In this document: piece by piece, positions 7,249-14,077 of the stretch | How positions within the stretch are numbered: position 1 is the first letter of the stretch | How the letters are laid out: each line of letters begins with the position of its first letter | The notes under the pieces: generated by a model | The model's database searches: none | What the model was told of the DNA's origin: nothing | The model's input: only the letters and a program-made list of their open reading frames with translations | Program-made: the position numbers and the translations under genes | Assembly (NCBI GenBank): GCA_039587215.1 | Contig: JBDHIW010000039.1 | Span: forward strand, 1 to 15,018 | Direction of reading: 5' to 3' | DNA from: CAMYLY01 sp039587215 | GTDB lineage: Bacteria; Gemmatimonadota; Gemmatimonadetes; Gemmatimonadales; GWC2-71-9 | Length of the DNA stretch: 15,018 bases

Positions 7249-8160
7249 CTACCGCCCAGGTGGCGGCTCACGGAAGGCGGCGGCGAGGGACGGCGGGTAC
7301 CGTCCGGCGGTGATGAGGGCCTCCATCGCGCGAGCCGCCACGGTCCGGTCTGCCGCCCACGTCAGGCCGATTCCGCGTTCGGCTACGGGAAGCACGCGCA
7401 CCGCCGCGGGTGCCGCCGCCACGGCGCGGGCCACGGCTGGACCGATCAGAAATTCGGCGTCGCGGTCGTGTTCCGCTGCCGCGAACGCGTCGAACTCCTC
7501 CCGTAGAGCCGGGAAGATCTGCCGGTGGAACCCCCACAGGTTCATCGACACGGCCTCGCTCCCGTCGAGCGCGTACGGCTGTCCTGCAGGGTCCCGGCCC
7601 ACGAACCCGTCTCCGGAGCGCCGGATGTCCAGGAGCTCGATCAGGTCACGCACGTTCCCGTTCGCGTCGCGCGCAATCAGCGCGCGCGACACACCACCGC
7701 GCTCCGAGAACGGGGTCGCGTCCAGCCGAAAGCCGCCGACCGCGTGCACGCCCGCGTCGGTGGTGCCCCGCAGATGGTCGGCCATGGTCTGGATGGCCGC
7801 CGGGCCGTAGTAGTCGTCCCCGTTGACGACGACGCAGGCGTCGCGGACCTGGTCCCCGGCGGTCAGCAACGCGTGCCCGGTCCCCCAGGGTTTGGATCGA
7901 TGCGGAGGGAGTGGTGTGCGGTCTTGAAACGCGAGGCGGACGCGCATCGCGTCCCCGACCGTCCCGTCGAGGTGGTCGCGGAACGCGTCCTCGCTGGCGC
8001 GACGCACCACCACGACCGCCTCGTCGATCCCGGCGCGACGGGCGTCGAAGAGGGCATAGTCGAGCAGCGCCTCCCCGTCGGGGCCGATTGCTGCGAGCGT
8101 CTTGTCTCCGCCGAATCGGGATCCCAGTCCCGCGGCGAGCACGACCAGGGAGAGCTGCAC
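7249..8160 (-). CDS. Sugar-1-phosphate nucleotidyltransferase-like protein (NTP_transferase family)
   Basis: 303 residues of the nucleotidyltransferase (GT-A) fold. The signature loop is LAAGLGSRFGGDK (8-20), which binds the NTP phosphates and carries the usual Arg and Lys. PWGTGHAL (91-98) is the nucleotide-binding segment, and NGDDYYG (113-119) carries the metal-binding Asp. Such enzymes couple a sugar-1-phosphate to an NTP, giving an NDP-sugar and pyrophosphate in the cytoplasm. The sugar and base are not determined. In this locus, the product of the nearby GHMP kinase (a hexose- or hexosamine-1-phosphate) would be a logical substrate; that is inference. The start is GTG (8158-8160), one base after the TGA of the amidohydrolase gene (TGA-C-GTG), so translation is probably coupled. 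No membrane segments or signal peptide. Confidence 0.85.
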   Translation of the reverse strand: MQLSLVVLAAGLGSRFGGDKTLAAIGPDGEALLDYALFDARRAGIDEAVVVVRRASEDAFRDHLDGTVGDAMRVRLAFQDRTPLPPHRSKPWGTGHALLTAGDQVRDACVVVNGDDYYGPAAIQTMADHLRGTTDAGVHAVGGFRLDATPFSERGGVSRALIARDANGNVRDLIELLDIRRSGDGFVGRDPAGQPYALDGSEAVSMNLWGFHRQIFPALREEFDAFAAAEHDRDAEFLIGPAVARAVAAAPAAVRVLPVAERGIGLTWAADRTVAARAMEALITAGRYPPSLAAAFREPPPGR

Positions 8161-8161
8161 G

Positions 8162-9595
8162 TCAGCGGCGGTAGTCCAGCGGGGGCGCGCGGTCGCCGAG
8201 CAAGGGGACGTAGACCCAGTCGGGTCCGCGCCGCTCGCGCAGTTCGTCCTTCCCGCGCTCGATGATCTCCGGGCTCTCGAAGAGATCGACGCCGGTCAGG
8301 GCGAGCACCCGCGCGGCGAGCATCATGCCCTTGATCCCGATGCCCATGCCGCCTGCCGCGACCGCCTGCCAGCTGTGGGCACTCGTGCCCGGAACCCACG
8401 TGGCGGTGGCCAGCCCGGCAGTCGGGACCACCCAGCTCACGTCCCCCACATCGGTCGACCCGATGCTCCGGTCCAGGCGGTAGGGGGCCACCGTCTGTTC
8501 GGTGCCGAGCGCGCGGTCCGGGGCGTTGAGCGTTGCATAGAGCTCCTCGGCGAACCGCTGCTCTTCGTCCGAGTAGGTGAAGCCGCCCAGCGTCTCCAGG
8601 TTGGCGTACATAACCCGCTGCAGGGCGTCGTTGGGCACCAGGGATTGCAGGCCATGGATCACTTCCCACTCCACCGTCGTGCCCGTGCCCAGCGCGGCAC
8701 CGCGGGCGGCGTCCTCCACGCGGCTCCAGAGTTCGGGTAGGACGCTCGCGTCGGGATGGCGTACGTAGTAGAAGACCTCGGCGAAATCGGGAATCACGTT
8801 GGGCGCGTAGCCGCCCGCCGTGATGACGTAGTGAATCCGGGTCTCCTGCGGCACGTGTTCCCGCATGAGGTTGACCATGTGATTCATGGCCTCGACCCCG
8901 TCGAGCGCCGACCGCCCCTTGTCAGGCGCCGCGGCCGCATGCGCCGACAGGCCGGTGAAGCGGAACTTCGCGGACTTGTTGGCCAGCGAGGTCTCGGGGT
9001 TGGCGTTGTTGTGGTCATCGGGGTGCCAGTGGAGCGCGGCGTCCACGTCGTCGAACAGGCCTGCGCGCACCATGTAGACCTTGCCCGCGCCGCCTTCCTC
9101 CGCGGGCGTCCCGTATACCCGGATCGTGCCCGGGCGTCCCGATGCGGCGAGCCACTCCTTGATGGCGACGCCCGCGGCGGTGGACGCGGTGCCGAACAGG
9201 TGGTGTCCACAGGCGTGACCCGCTGCGCCCTCGACGAGCACGCTCCGCTCGGGGACTGCGGCCTGCGAGATGCCCGGGAGCGCGTCGAACTCCGCCAGCA
9301 CCGCAATCACCGGAGCGCCGCTGCCATAACTCGCGATGAATGCCGTCGGCATCTCTGCGACCCCGGTCTCGACGTCGAATCCGTGCGCGCGCAGGTGCTC
9401 CTGAAGCCGCGCCGAGCTCCGCTCCTCCTGGTAGCCGACCTCCGCCCACTCCCAGACCTGGGTCGCGATGGCAGCGTACTCGTCCTGGAGCGCGTCGATG
9501 GAGCGGAGGATCGCTTCGCGGTCGTCCTGCGCGCCGGCGCTGACGGGAAGAAGGGCGATCGCCAGCAGAGCCAGTCTCAGTGCGGGGCGGGGCAT
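8162..9595 (-). CDS. Exported M20-family amidohydrolase (AbgB-like peptidase/deacylase)
   Basis: 477 residues from the ATG at 9593-9595. The frame is open to 9724, but the extra 43 residues look non-native and would bury the clear signal peptide (residues 1-23, hydrophobic core then SAGAQ). Two-metal M20 ligands are visible: HACGHH (127-132, with Cys129), Glu166-Glu167 in PAEEGG, HWH (189-191) and a C-terminal His407 in TSAHSW. A typical lid/dimerisation domain runs from about 205 to 320. This pattern fits the M20D group (aminobenzoyl-glutamate hydrolase AbgB, amino-acid amidohydrolases), which cleaves amide bonds of N-acylated amino acids or dipeptides; the substrate here is unknown. Export to the periplasm is unusual for AbgB itself but common among homologues in envelope-rich soil and marine phyla. 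It is the first gene of the leftward operon with the nucleotidyltransferase and symporter. Confidence 0.9.
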   Translation of the reverse strand: MPRPALRLALLAIALLPVSAGAQDDREAILRSIDALQDEYAAIATQVWEWAEVGYQEERSSARLQEHLRAHGFDVETGVAEMPTAFIASYGSGAPVIAVLAEFDALPGISQAAVPERSVLVEGAAGHACGHHLFGTASTAAGVAIKEWLAASGRPGTIRVYGTPAEEGGAGKVYMVRAGLFDDVDAALHWHPDDHNNANPETSLANKSAKFRFTGLSAHAAAAPDKGRSALDGVEAMNHMVNLMREHVPQETRIHYVITAGGYAPNVIPDFAEVFYYVRHPDASVLPELWSRVEDAARGAALGTGTTVEWEVIHGLQSLVPNDALQRVMYANLETLGGFTYSDEEQRFAEELYATLNAPDRALGTEQTVAPYRLDRSIGSTDVGDVSWVVPTAGLATATWVPGTSAHSWQAVAAGGMGIGIKGMMLAARVLALTGVDLFESPEIIERGKDELRERRGPDWVYVPLLGDRAPPLDYRR

Positions 9596-9620
9596 GATGT
9601 CTCGTTGCGGGGTCGCGGTA

Positions 9621-9626
9621 ATTCTA
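9621..9626 (-). promoter_or_regulatory. Possible -10 element (TAGAAT) for the M20 operon
   Basis: On the minus strand TAGAAT (5 of 6 matches to TATAAT) lies 25 bases before the M20 start at 9595. The -35 position has only a weak match (around CTGGCG). It is one of the few AT-rich spots in this 127-base divergent gap (9596-9722), which must also hold the promoter of the small gene at 9723. Confidence 0.35.
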
Positions 9627-9722
9627 TCGAACGGGCTCGGCCTCGCCAGTCGCGCCGGGAACTCGGCAGTTGACGGGGTGGTTAGGATGCTCGCGGCGGC
9701 TCGGGCCGTCGAGAGGAGAACC

Positions 9723-9896
9723 ATGTATCAGAAACACGCAACGACCACAGCCCCGCTCTCGCTCGCACGGTGCCGAGACACCGAGTCGGAGCTGTGTCTG
9801 TATACGGCCGACGGCGACCGCGTCGGACGGATCGAGCGCGCGTGCGGACCCTATGCCGGTCCGGGCGCACCGACGCTGCTGCTGCAGCGCAACTGA
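9723..9896 (+). CDS. Small protein of unknown function (57 aa)
   Basis: A 57-residue open frame, MYQKHATTTA...TLLLQRN, that I do not recognise. It is supported by an AGGAG ribosome site at 9714-9718 four bases before the ATG and by a strong intrinsic terminator starting 23 bases after its stop; nothing overlaps it on the other strand. It has no signal peptide or membrane segment. It contains three Cys (17, 25, 41), an acidic/basic central stretch LYTADGDRVGRIERA and a Gly/Pro-rich tail GPYAGPGAP (42-50). By my count about three quarters of codons end in G or C, lower than most neighbours here. A small regulatory or metal/thiol-binding protein are guesses only. It is probably a single-gene transcript. 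Confidence 0.7.
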   Translation: MYQKHATTTAPLSLARCRDTESELCLYTADGDRVGRIERACGPYAGPGAPTLLLQRN

Positions 9897-9918
9897 CCGG
9901 CAAGACCGGTCCCACACG

Positions 9919-9955
9919 ACGCCCCGCGGTTCGACGACCGCGGGGCGTTTGTTTG
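9919..9955 (+). terminator. Intrinsic terminator of the 57-aa gene
   Basis: Perfect inverted repeat ACGCCCCGCGGT / ACCGCGGGGCGT (12 pairs, arms 9919-9930 and 9937-9948) with the 6-base loop TCGACG, followed by a T-rich tail TTTGTTTG. This is a classic rho-independent terminator, and its placement 23 bases after the small gene's stop argues that the gene is really transcribed rightwards. Confidence 0.9.
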
Positions 9956-10037
9956 TGCGGCCTGGTGTTGTGGCGCTCCCGCCGCGGCGGGTACCGGGAA
10001 CCGCTGCGGGGCCCTCCCCGTTGTTCGAAGCAGGACG

Positions 10038-10059
10038 GCCGGCGGACGGGTCCGCCGGC
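10038..10059 (+). promoter_or_regulatory. Inverted repeat in the doxX leader
   Basis: Arms GCCGGCGGAC and GTCCGCCGGC (10 bases each, perfect, 2-base spacer) lie 30 bases before the DoxX start. As RNA it forms a 9-pair stem with loop CGGG. There is no T-run after it, so it is unlikely to be a terminator; it could be a protein operator or a leader hairpin. Together with the palindrome CCCGCCGCGGCGGG at 9978-9991 it is the main content of the 193-base gap 9897-10089. Confidence 0.5.
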
Positions 10060-10089
10060 GCCACACAGGTGAATGCGGAGGAGGAGACC

Positions 10090-10596
10090 ATGTCGGACGC
10101 ACTGAGACACCACGCGTCGTTGCCCATTCGCGCGCTCCTGGGCTTCGGCTTTGTCTTTCACGGATACGGCAAGCTGTTCGCCGAGGGCGGGCACGCGATG
10201 TTCGTAGGGATGCTGCAGGGGATCGGTGTGCCGGCTCCCGAGGCGACGGCCTGGGCCGTCGGCGCGCTCGAGTTCTTCGGCGGCCTGGCATTGATCGTCG
10301 GGGCCGCCGTCCCCGTCGTGGCGGTGGCCCTGATCGGCGTCATGGCGACGGCACTGCTGACCGTCCATCTGCCGGTGGGCTTCAACTTCATGAACATGAT
10401 CGGGATGACCGAGGCCGGGCCCCAGTTCGGCCTGCCGGGTTTCGAGGTGAACCTGATCTACATCGCGGGGCTGAGCTCGCTCGTGCTGGGTGGAGCCGGG
10501 GCCTGGTCGGTCGATCGCCTCATCGCGAGCCGCCGCGGCGGCGTGCCGACCCCGTCGGCGGTCGCCAGCGGGGAGTTCGCGCCCGTCGCGGGCTGA
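10090..10596 (+). CDS. DoxX-family integral membrane protein
   Basis: 168 residues with four membrane segments (about 10-26, 54-71, 75-92 and 119-138). The family pattern is visible: RALLGFGFVFHGYGKLF (14-30) with His24 and Lys28, and ALEFFGGL (59-66) with Glu61 in the second helix. DoxX proteins sit in the inner membrane; they are linked to quinone-reducing complexes and, in actinobacteria, to thiol/oxidative stress complexes, but most have no proven role. The ATG is chosen because GGAGG lies 8 bases before it and the frame upstream of it runs through the terminator of the small gene. It probably has its own promoter, since a strong terminator lies upstream and a large hairpin begins three bases after its stop. 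Confidence 0.9.
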   Translation: MSDALRHHASLPIRALLGFGFVFHGYGKLFAEGGHAMFVGMLQGIGVPAPEATAWAVGALEFFGGLALIVGAAVPVVAVALIGVMATALLTVHLPVGFNFMNMIGMTEAGPQFGLPGFEVNLIYIAGLSSLVLGGAGAWSVDRLIASRRGGVPTPSAVASGEFAPVAG

Positions 10597-10599
10597 GCG

Positions 10600-10669
10600 C
10601 CCGCCTCCGGACGGGACGATGCCCCCGGTCGGGAGTCCGGCGGGGGGCATCGTCGTCTCGGGAGGCGGG
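10600..10669 (+). repeat. Large nested hairpin after doxX
   Basis: An outer pair of arms CCCGCCTCC / GGAGGCGGG (9 pairs, 10600-10608 and 10661-10669) encloses an inner perfect pair GACGATGCCCCC / GGGGGCATCGTC (12 pairs, 10615-10626 and 10643-10654), with a 6/6 internal loop and a 16-base apical loop. It starts three bases after the DoxX stop. No T-tract follows, so it may be a factor-assisted terminator or an mRNA 3'-end stabiliser rather than a standard intrinsic terminator. Confidence 0.7.
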
Positions 10670-10717
10670 GTCCGAGCCGCGGGCGGCGGATCGCTCGCTC
10701 CGGATTGCTAGCGCGGT

Positions 10718-10747
10718 GGAACCCTGCGCCCCACCTTCCAGTATCCT
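10718..10747 (+). promoter_or_regulatory. Weak candidate promoter of the VWA operon
   Basis: GGAACC (10718-10723) and TATCCT (10742-10747) are spaced by 18 bases, about 60 bases before the VWA gene start. GGAACC resembles an extracytoplasmic-function sigma -35 more than a housekeeping one, and TATCCT matches TATAAT in 4 of 6 positions. This is position-based guesswork; the rest of the 212-base gap 10597-10808 holds the nested hairpin and nothing else I can name. Confidence 0.25.
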
Positions 10748-10808
10748 AGACACTCACGCGTCGCGGTGACCGCGGCGCGTTTCTGCCTCCCGGACCGCGA
10801 CCGCACCG

Positions 10809-13091
10809 ATGCTCGAGACGATTGTCGAGACGCTGTTCAAGTATCGCCCTGCGGTGTTCGCGCAGGGGACGATCGCGTTCGACCCGCCGGTCGCCGTCAG
10901 CGTCATGGTGGGCGGCGGGCTGGTCGCGGCCATCGTGACGATCGGCGCGTATCTGCGGCGGTCCGAGCTGATCGGTCGGGAGCGGGCGGCGCTGGCAGCC
11001 CTGCGTATCGCCGCGATCGCCGTGCTCGTGTTCGCGCTGCACCGCCCGGTGCTGCGTCTGTCGACGGTGGTGCCGCAGCAGAACTTCCTCGGCGTGCTCG
11101 TCGACGACTCCAGGAGCATGACGATCGGCGATGCAGGCGCGGGCACGCGTGCCGACGCCCTGACACAGCTCCTCGACGCCGACGAGGGCGCACTCATCCC
11201 GGCGCTCCAGGAGCGGTTCAAGCTCCGCACGTTCCGCTTTTCCGACCGAACGCGCCGGCTGGGCAGCGTGGAGGAGCTGGGGCACGACGGGGCACGAACG
11301 GAACTTGGCGGTGCGCTGTCGCAAGCGGCCCGGGAGCTGGCGGGCGTTCCGCTCGCGGGCCTGGTCGTACTGACCGACGGCGCCGACAACGGCGAGGGCG
11401 TGCTCGACGACGCCGTGCGGGAGCTGGTGGCCTCCGGAGTGCCGGTCTACGCCGTGGGCATCGGTGACGAGACCTTCGCGCGTGATCTCGAGGTCGCCCG
11501 CGTCGATGCGCCGCGCCAGGCCCTGGTCGGTGCGAGTGTTGCGGTCGACGTGTCCCTGCACCACGTCGGCTATCGCGGCCGGACGGTCACGGTGGCCGTC
11601 GAGGACGAGCGTCAGATTCTGGCTCAGCGGGACGTGACTTTGAGCGAGACGGGGGACGTCACGGCCGCGACGCTCCGGTTCACGCCCGACGAGCCGGGGG
11701 TGCGGAGCCTGGACGTCTCGGTCGCGGTGCAGCCCGGGGAGGTCGTCGCGGAGAACAACACCGCCGGCGTCCTGCTCGATGTGCGTGACGACCGTCCGCG
11801 ACTGCTCGTCTTCGACGGCGAGCCGCGGCCGGAGATTACGTTCCTGCGCCGCGCGCTGGACGACGATCCGTTTCTTCGCGTGGTCATCCTGCAGCGCACT
11901 GCCGACGACAAGTTCTACCGCATCGGGGTCGAGGACTCGACCGAGCTGATCACCGGCTTCCCGACCGAGCGGGAGGTGCTGTTTCAATTCGACGGACTGG
12001 TACTCGGCAGCGTGGAAGCCAGCTTCTTCACCCGTGACCAGCTCCGCATGGTCGCGGAGTTCGTGGAGCGGCGCGGGGGCGGCCTGCTGGTACTTGGCGG
12101 TCGCGACGGGTTCGAGGCGGGCGGATACGCGCGCACGGCGCTGGCGGACGTGCTCCCGGTGGTGCTCGAGGAGCCGACCGACGAGACGCCGCCTCCAGTC
12201 GAGGTGAGGGTGGAGCGTACGCCCAGCGGCCAGGGACACGCGGCCCTGCAGCTGAGTGACGATCCGGGAGAGGCGGATGCCGCGTGGGACGGGCTGCCGG
12301 CGCTCACGACCTTCCACCGGTTTGCGGAGCTCAAGCCGGGCGCGACGTCGCTCCTCACCGGGTCACCGACCGACGGCGGGCCGGCGCTGGTGGTGTTCGC
12401 CTCGCAGCGCTACGGACGGGGAAGGGCGGGCGTGTTCGCCGTGCAGGATTCCTGGCTCTGGCAGATGCATGCCGATATCCCGGTGGAGGACCCGCGGCAT
12501 GAGACGCTCTGGCGCCAGATGCTCCGGTGGCTGGTGGCCGACGTGCCGGCGTCCGTGAGCGTGGTGGCATCCAGCGACCGCGTCGAGCCCGGCCGCGATG
12601 TCGTGCTCCGCGCCGAGGTGACGGACTCCGGGTTCCTCTACGTGAACGGCGCCCGCGTGTCGGCAACGGTCACCACGCCCGCCGGTCACGTCGACGAACT
12701 GCCCCTCGAGTGGACGGTGGCGCGGGACGGGCAGTACGAGGGCGCATACCGACCGGTCGAGCACGGCCGGTACGAAGCGCGCATCACCGCGACCCGCGGC
12801 GGCACCGTGCTGGGCGAGCGCGTCGTCCACTTCGAGGCCGACGACCTCGGTCGCGAGTTTTTCGGGGCTGCCATGCGACGCGACGTGCTCGAGCGGATCG
12901 CCGACGAGACCGGCGGGCGCTTCTATACGCCCGACGACGTCGACGCACTGCCCGAAGACGTGAGCATCACCGAGCGCGGCGCCACGGTGGTCGAGGAGCG
13001 TGACCTGTGGGACATGCCGATCCTGTTCGTGCTGCTCATCGGCTGTTTGGGCGCCGAGTGGACGCTCCGGCGGACCCGGGGGCTCGCATGA
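10809..13091 (+). CDS. Membrane-anchored VWA / glutamine-amidotransferase-like protein
   Basis: 760 residues. Two N-terminal membrane segments (about 28-48 and 63-78) precede a von Willebrand A domain (about 92-225) with an intact MIDAS: D99-D-S-R-S103, Thr164 and LTDG (Asp190). After a beta-rich linker (230-325) comes a class I glutamine-amidotransferase-like fold (about 328-578; VFDGEPRPEITFLRRAL, then RRGGGLLVLGGRDGF at 421-435). At the expected nucleophile elbow (GGRDG) I see no Cys, so this part is probably a non-catalytic binding domain. An Ig-like domain (580-675) and a C-terminal membrane helix (about 736-753) finish the protein. This architecture occurs beside MoxR/DUF58/BatA genes in many bacteria, where the role is poorly known but thought to be envelope assembly or stress. 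No clear ribosome site precedes the ATG. Its TGA overlaps the next ATG (ATGA), so the genes are translationally coupled. Confidence 0.87.
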   Translation: MLETIVETLFKYRPAVFAQGTIAFDPPVAVSVMVGGGLVAAIVTIGAYLRRSELIGRERAALAALRIAAIAVLVFALHRPVLRLSTVVPQQNFLGVLVDDSRSMTIGDAGAGTRADALTQLLDADEGALIPALQERFKLRTFRFSDRTRRLGSVEELGHDGARTELGGALSQAARELAGVPLAGLVVLTDGADNGEGVLDDAVRELVASGVPVYAVGIGDETFARDLEVARVDAPRQALVGASVAVDVSLHHVGYRGRTVTVAVEDERQILAQRDVTLSETGDVTAATLRFTPDEPGVRSLDVSVAVQPGEVVAENNTAGVLLDVRDDRPRLLVFDGEPRPEITFLRRALDDDPFLRVVILQRTADDKFYRIGVEDSTELITGFPTEREVLFQFDGLVLGSVEASFFTRDQLRMVAEFVERRGGGLLVLGGRDGFEAGGYARTALADVLPVVLEEPTDETPPPVEVRVERTPSGQGHAALQLSDDPGEADAAWDGLPALTTFHRFAELKPGATSLLTGSPTDGGPALVVFASQRYGRGRAGVFAVQDSWLWQMHADIPVEDPRHETLWRQMLRWLVADVPASVSVVASSDRVEPGRDVVLRAEVTDSGFLYVNGARVSATVTTPAGHVDELPLEWTVARDGQYEGAYRPVEHGRYEARITATRGGTVLGERVVHFEADDLGREFFGAAMRRDVLERIADETGGRFYTPDDVDALPEDVSITERGATVVEERDLWDMPILFVLLIGCLGAEWTLRRTRGLA

Positions 13092-14077
13092 CGTGGCGAT
13101 CGGCCTGCGTCGTGGCGCTCGGGCTGAGCGGGTGGGCGGCGCCCGCGCCCGCGCAGCAGTACCTCGTCGTGATCGGCGGCATCGGCGGCGAGCCCCGGTA
13201 CGAGGCGGCGTTCAGCTCGCACGCCACCCGGCTCGTGGAGGCCGCCCGCACGCGCTACGGCCTCCCGAGTGACCGCATCGTACTGCTTACGGAGAACCCC
13301 GATCGGGACGGGGCGGGCGGACGCTCGACCAAGAACGCGATCGATCGGGCATTCACGCAGTTGGCCGCGCGCGTATCGCCGGGCGCGGAGGTGTTCGTCG
13401 TGCTGATCGGGCACGGGAGCGGCGTGGGCGGGAGTCCGCGGTTCAACCTCCCCGGGCCCGACGCCACGGCGGCCGACTTCGCGACGTGGCTCGAGCGTCT
13501 CACGCCGGCGCGTATCGTGATCGCGAACCTTGCCAGCGCGAGCGGCGGGTTCCTGGCGCCGCTGGCGGCGTCGGGGCGGGTCGTGATCACGGCGACGCGC
13601 TCGGTGACCGAACGCAACGAGGTGCTGTTTGCCGAGCACTTCGTGCGCGCGCTCGCGGAGGACGGCGCGGATCTCGACAAGGACGAGCGGGTGTCGATGC
13701 TCGAGGCGTTCACCTTCGCCCGCGCGGAAGTGGTGCGTATCTACGAACGCGACAACCGGCTCCTGACGGAGCACGCGATGCTCGACGACGACGGCGACGG
13801 ACAGGCGACCGACACGCCGACGGCGGACGGCCCTGACGGCCGACTCGCAGCGACGATCGCGCTGGGGCGCACCGAACCGCACGCCTCAGCCGTGGACGAT
13901 CCGGTGCTGGCCGACCTGTACGAGACGCGCGCGCGTCTCCGCCGAGAGCTCGACGATCTGCGGGCGTTGCGCGGAGGCATGGACCCCGACGCATACGACG
14001 CGGGACTCGAGCGCATCTTGCTCGAACTCGCGCGGACCGGGCGGGCGATCCGGGAGCGGGAAGGGGGCGGGCCGTGA
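13088..14077 (+). CDS. Exported caspase/legumain-like protein with Cys replaced by Ser; EF-hand-like loops
   Basis: 329 residues. A Sec signal peptide ends near APAQQ (20-24). The following fold resembles clan CD (C13/C14) peptidases: strand YLVVIGGIGG (25-34), an activation-type loop, VVLIGHGS with His109 in the catalytic-His position, then ARIVIANLASASGGF (141-155), where caspases and legumains have ACxSGG. Here the Cys position is Ser150, so it is either an inactive relative or a serine variant. Downstream, D195-L-D-K-D-E-R-V-S-M-L-E206 has exact EF-hand loop spacing, and DDDGDG (233-238) is a second acidic loop, suggesting calcium binding. The C-terminus (about 275-325) is a charged helical, possibly coiled-coil, region. 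It starts by ATGA overlap with the VWA gene and ends by GTGA overlap with the TPR gene. The clan CD assignment is from motif order only. Confidence 0.8.
   Translation: MTWRSACVVALGLSGWAAPAPAQQYLVVIGGIGGEPRYEAAFSSHATRLVEAARTRYGLPSDRIVLLTENPDRDGAGGRSTKNAIDRAFTQLAARVSPGAEVFVVLIGHGSGVGGSPRFNLPGPDATAADFATWLERLTPARIVIANLASASGGFLAPLAASGRVVITATRSVTERNEVLFAEHFVRALAEDGADLDKDERVSMLEAFTFARAEVVRIYERDNRLLTEHAMLDDDGDGQATDTPTADGPDGRLAATIALGRTEPHASAVDDPVLADLYETRARLRRELDDLRALRGGMDPDAYDAGLERILLELARTGRAIREREGGGP

Noticed and set aside
9670..9688. TTGACG followed by TAGGAT as a promoter for the 57-aa gene
   Set aside because: The two boxes are only 7 bases apart, too close for a sigma-70 promoter.
9596..9724. 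N-terminal extension of the M20 amidohydrolase
   Set aside because: It would place a clean signal peptide 43 residues inside the protein.
9978..9991. GC palindrome CCCGCCGCGGCGGG
   Set aside because: Short, pure-GC palindromes are expected by chance in this base composition; no associated tail or repeat copy was found.
10754..10785. Inverted repeat around CGCGGTGACCGCG before the VWA gene
   Set aside because: Arms of 6 bases with a 1-base spacer cannot form a good RNA hairpin, and no similar copy is nearby.
10746..12317. A 523-residue open frame on the minus strand across the VWA gene
   Set aside because: Its translation is Arg/His-rich with no recognisable motif, while the plus strand has a clear VWA MIDAS; it is a shadow caused by high GC.
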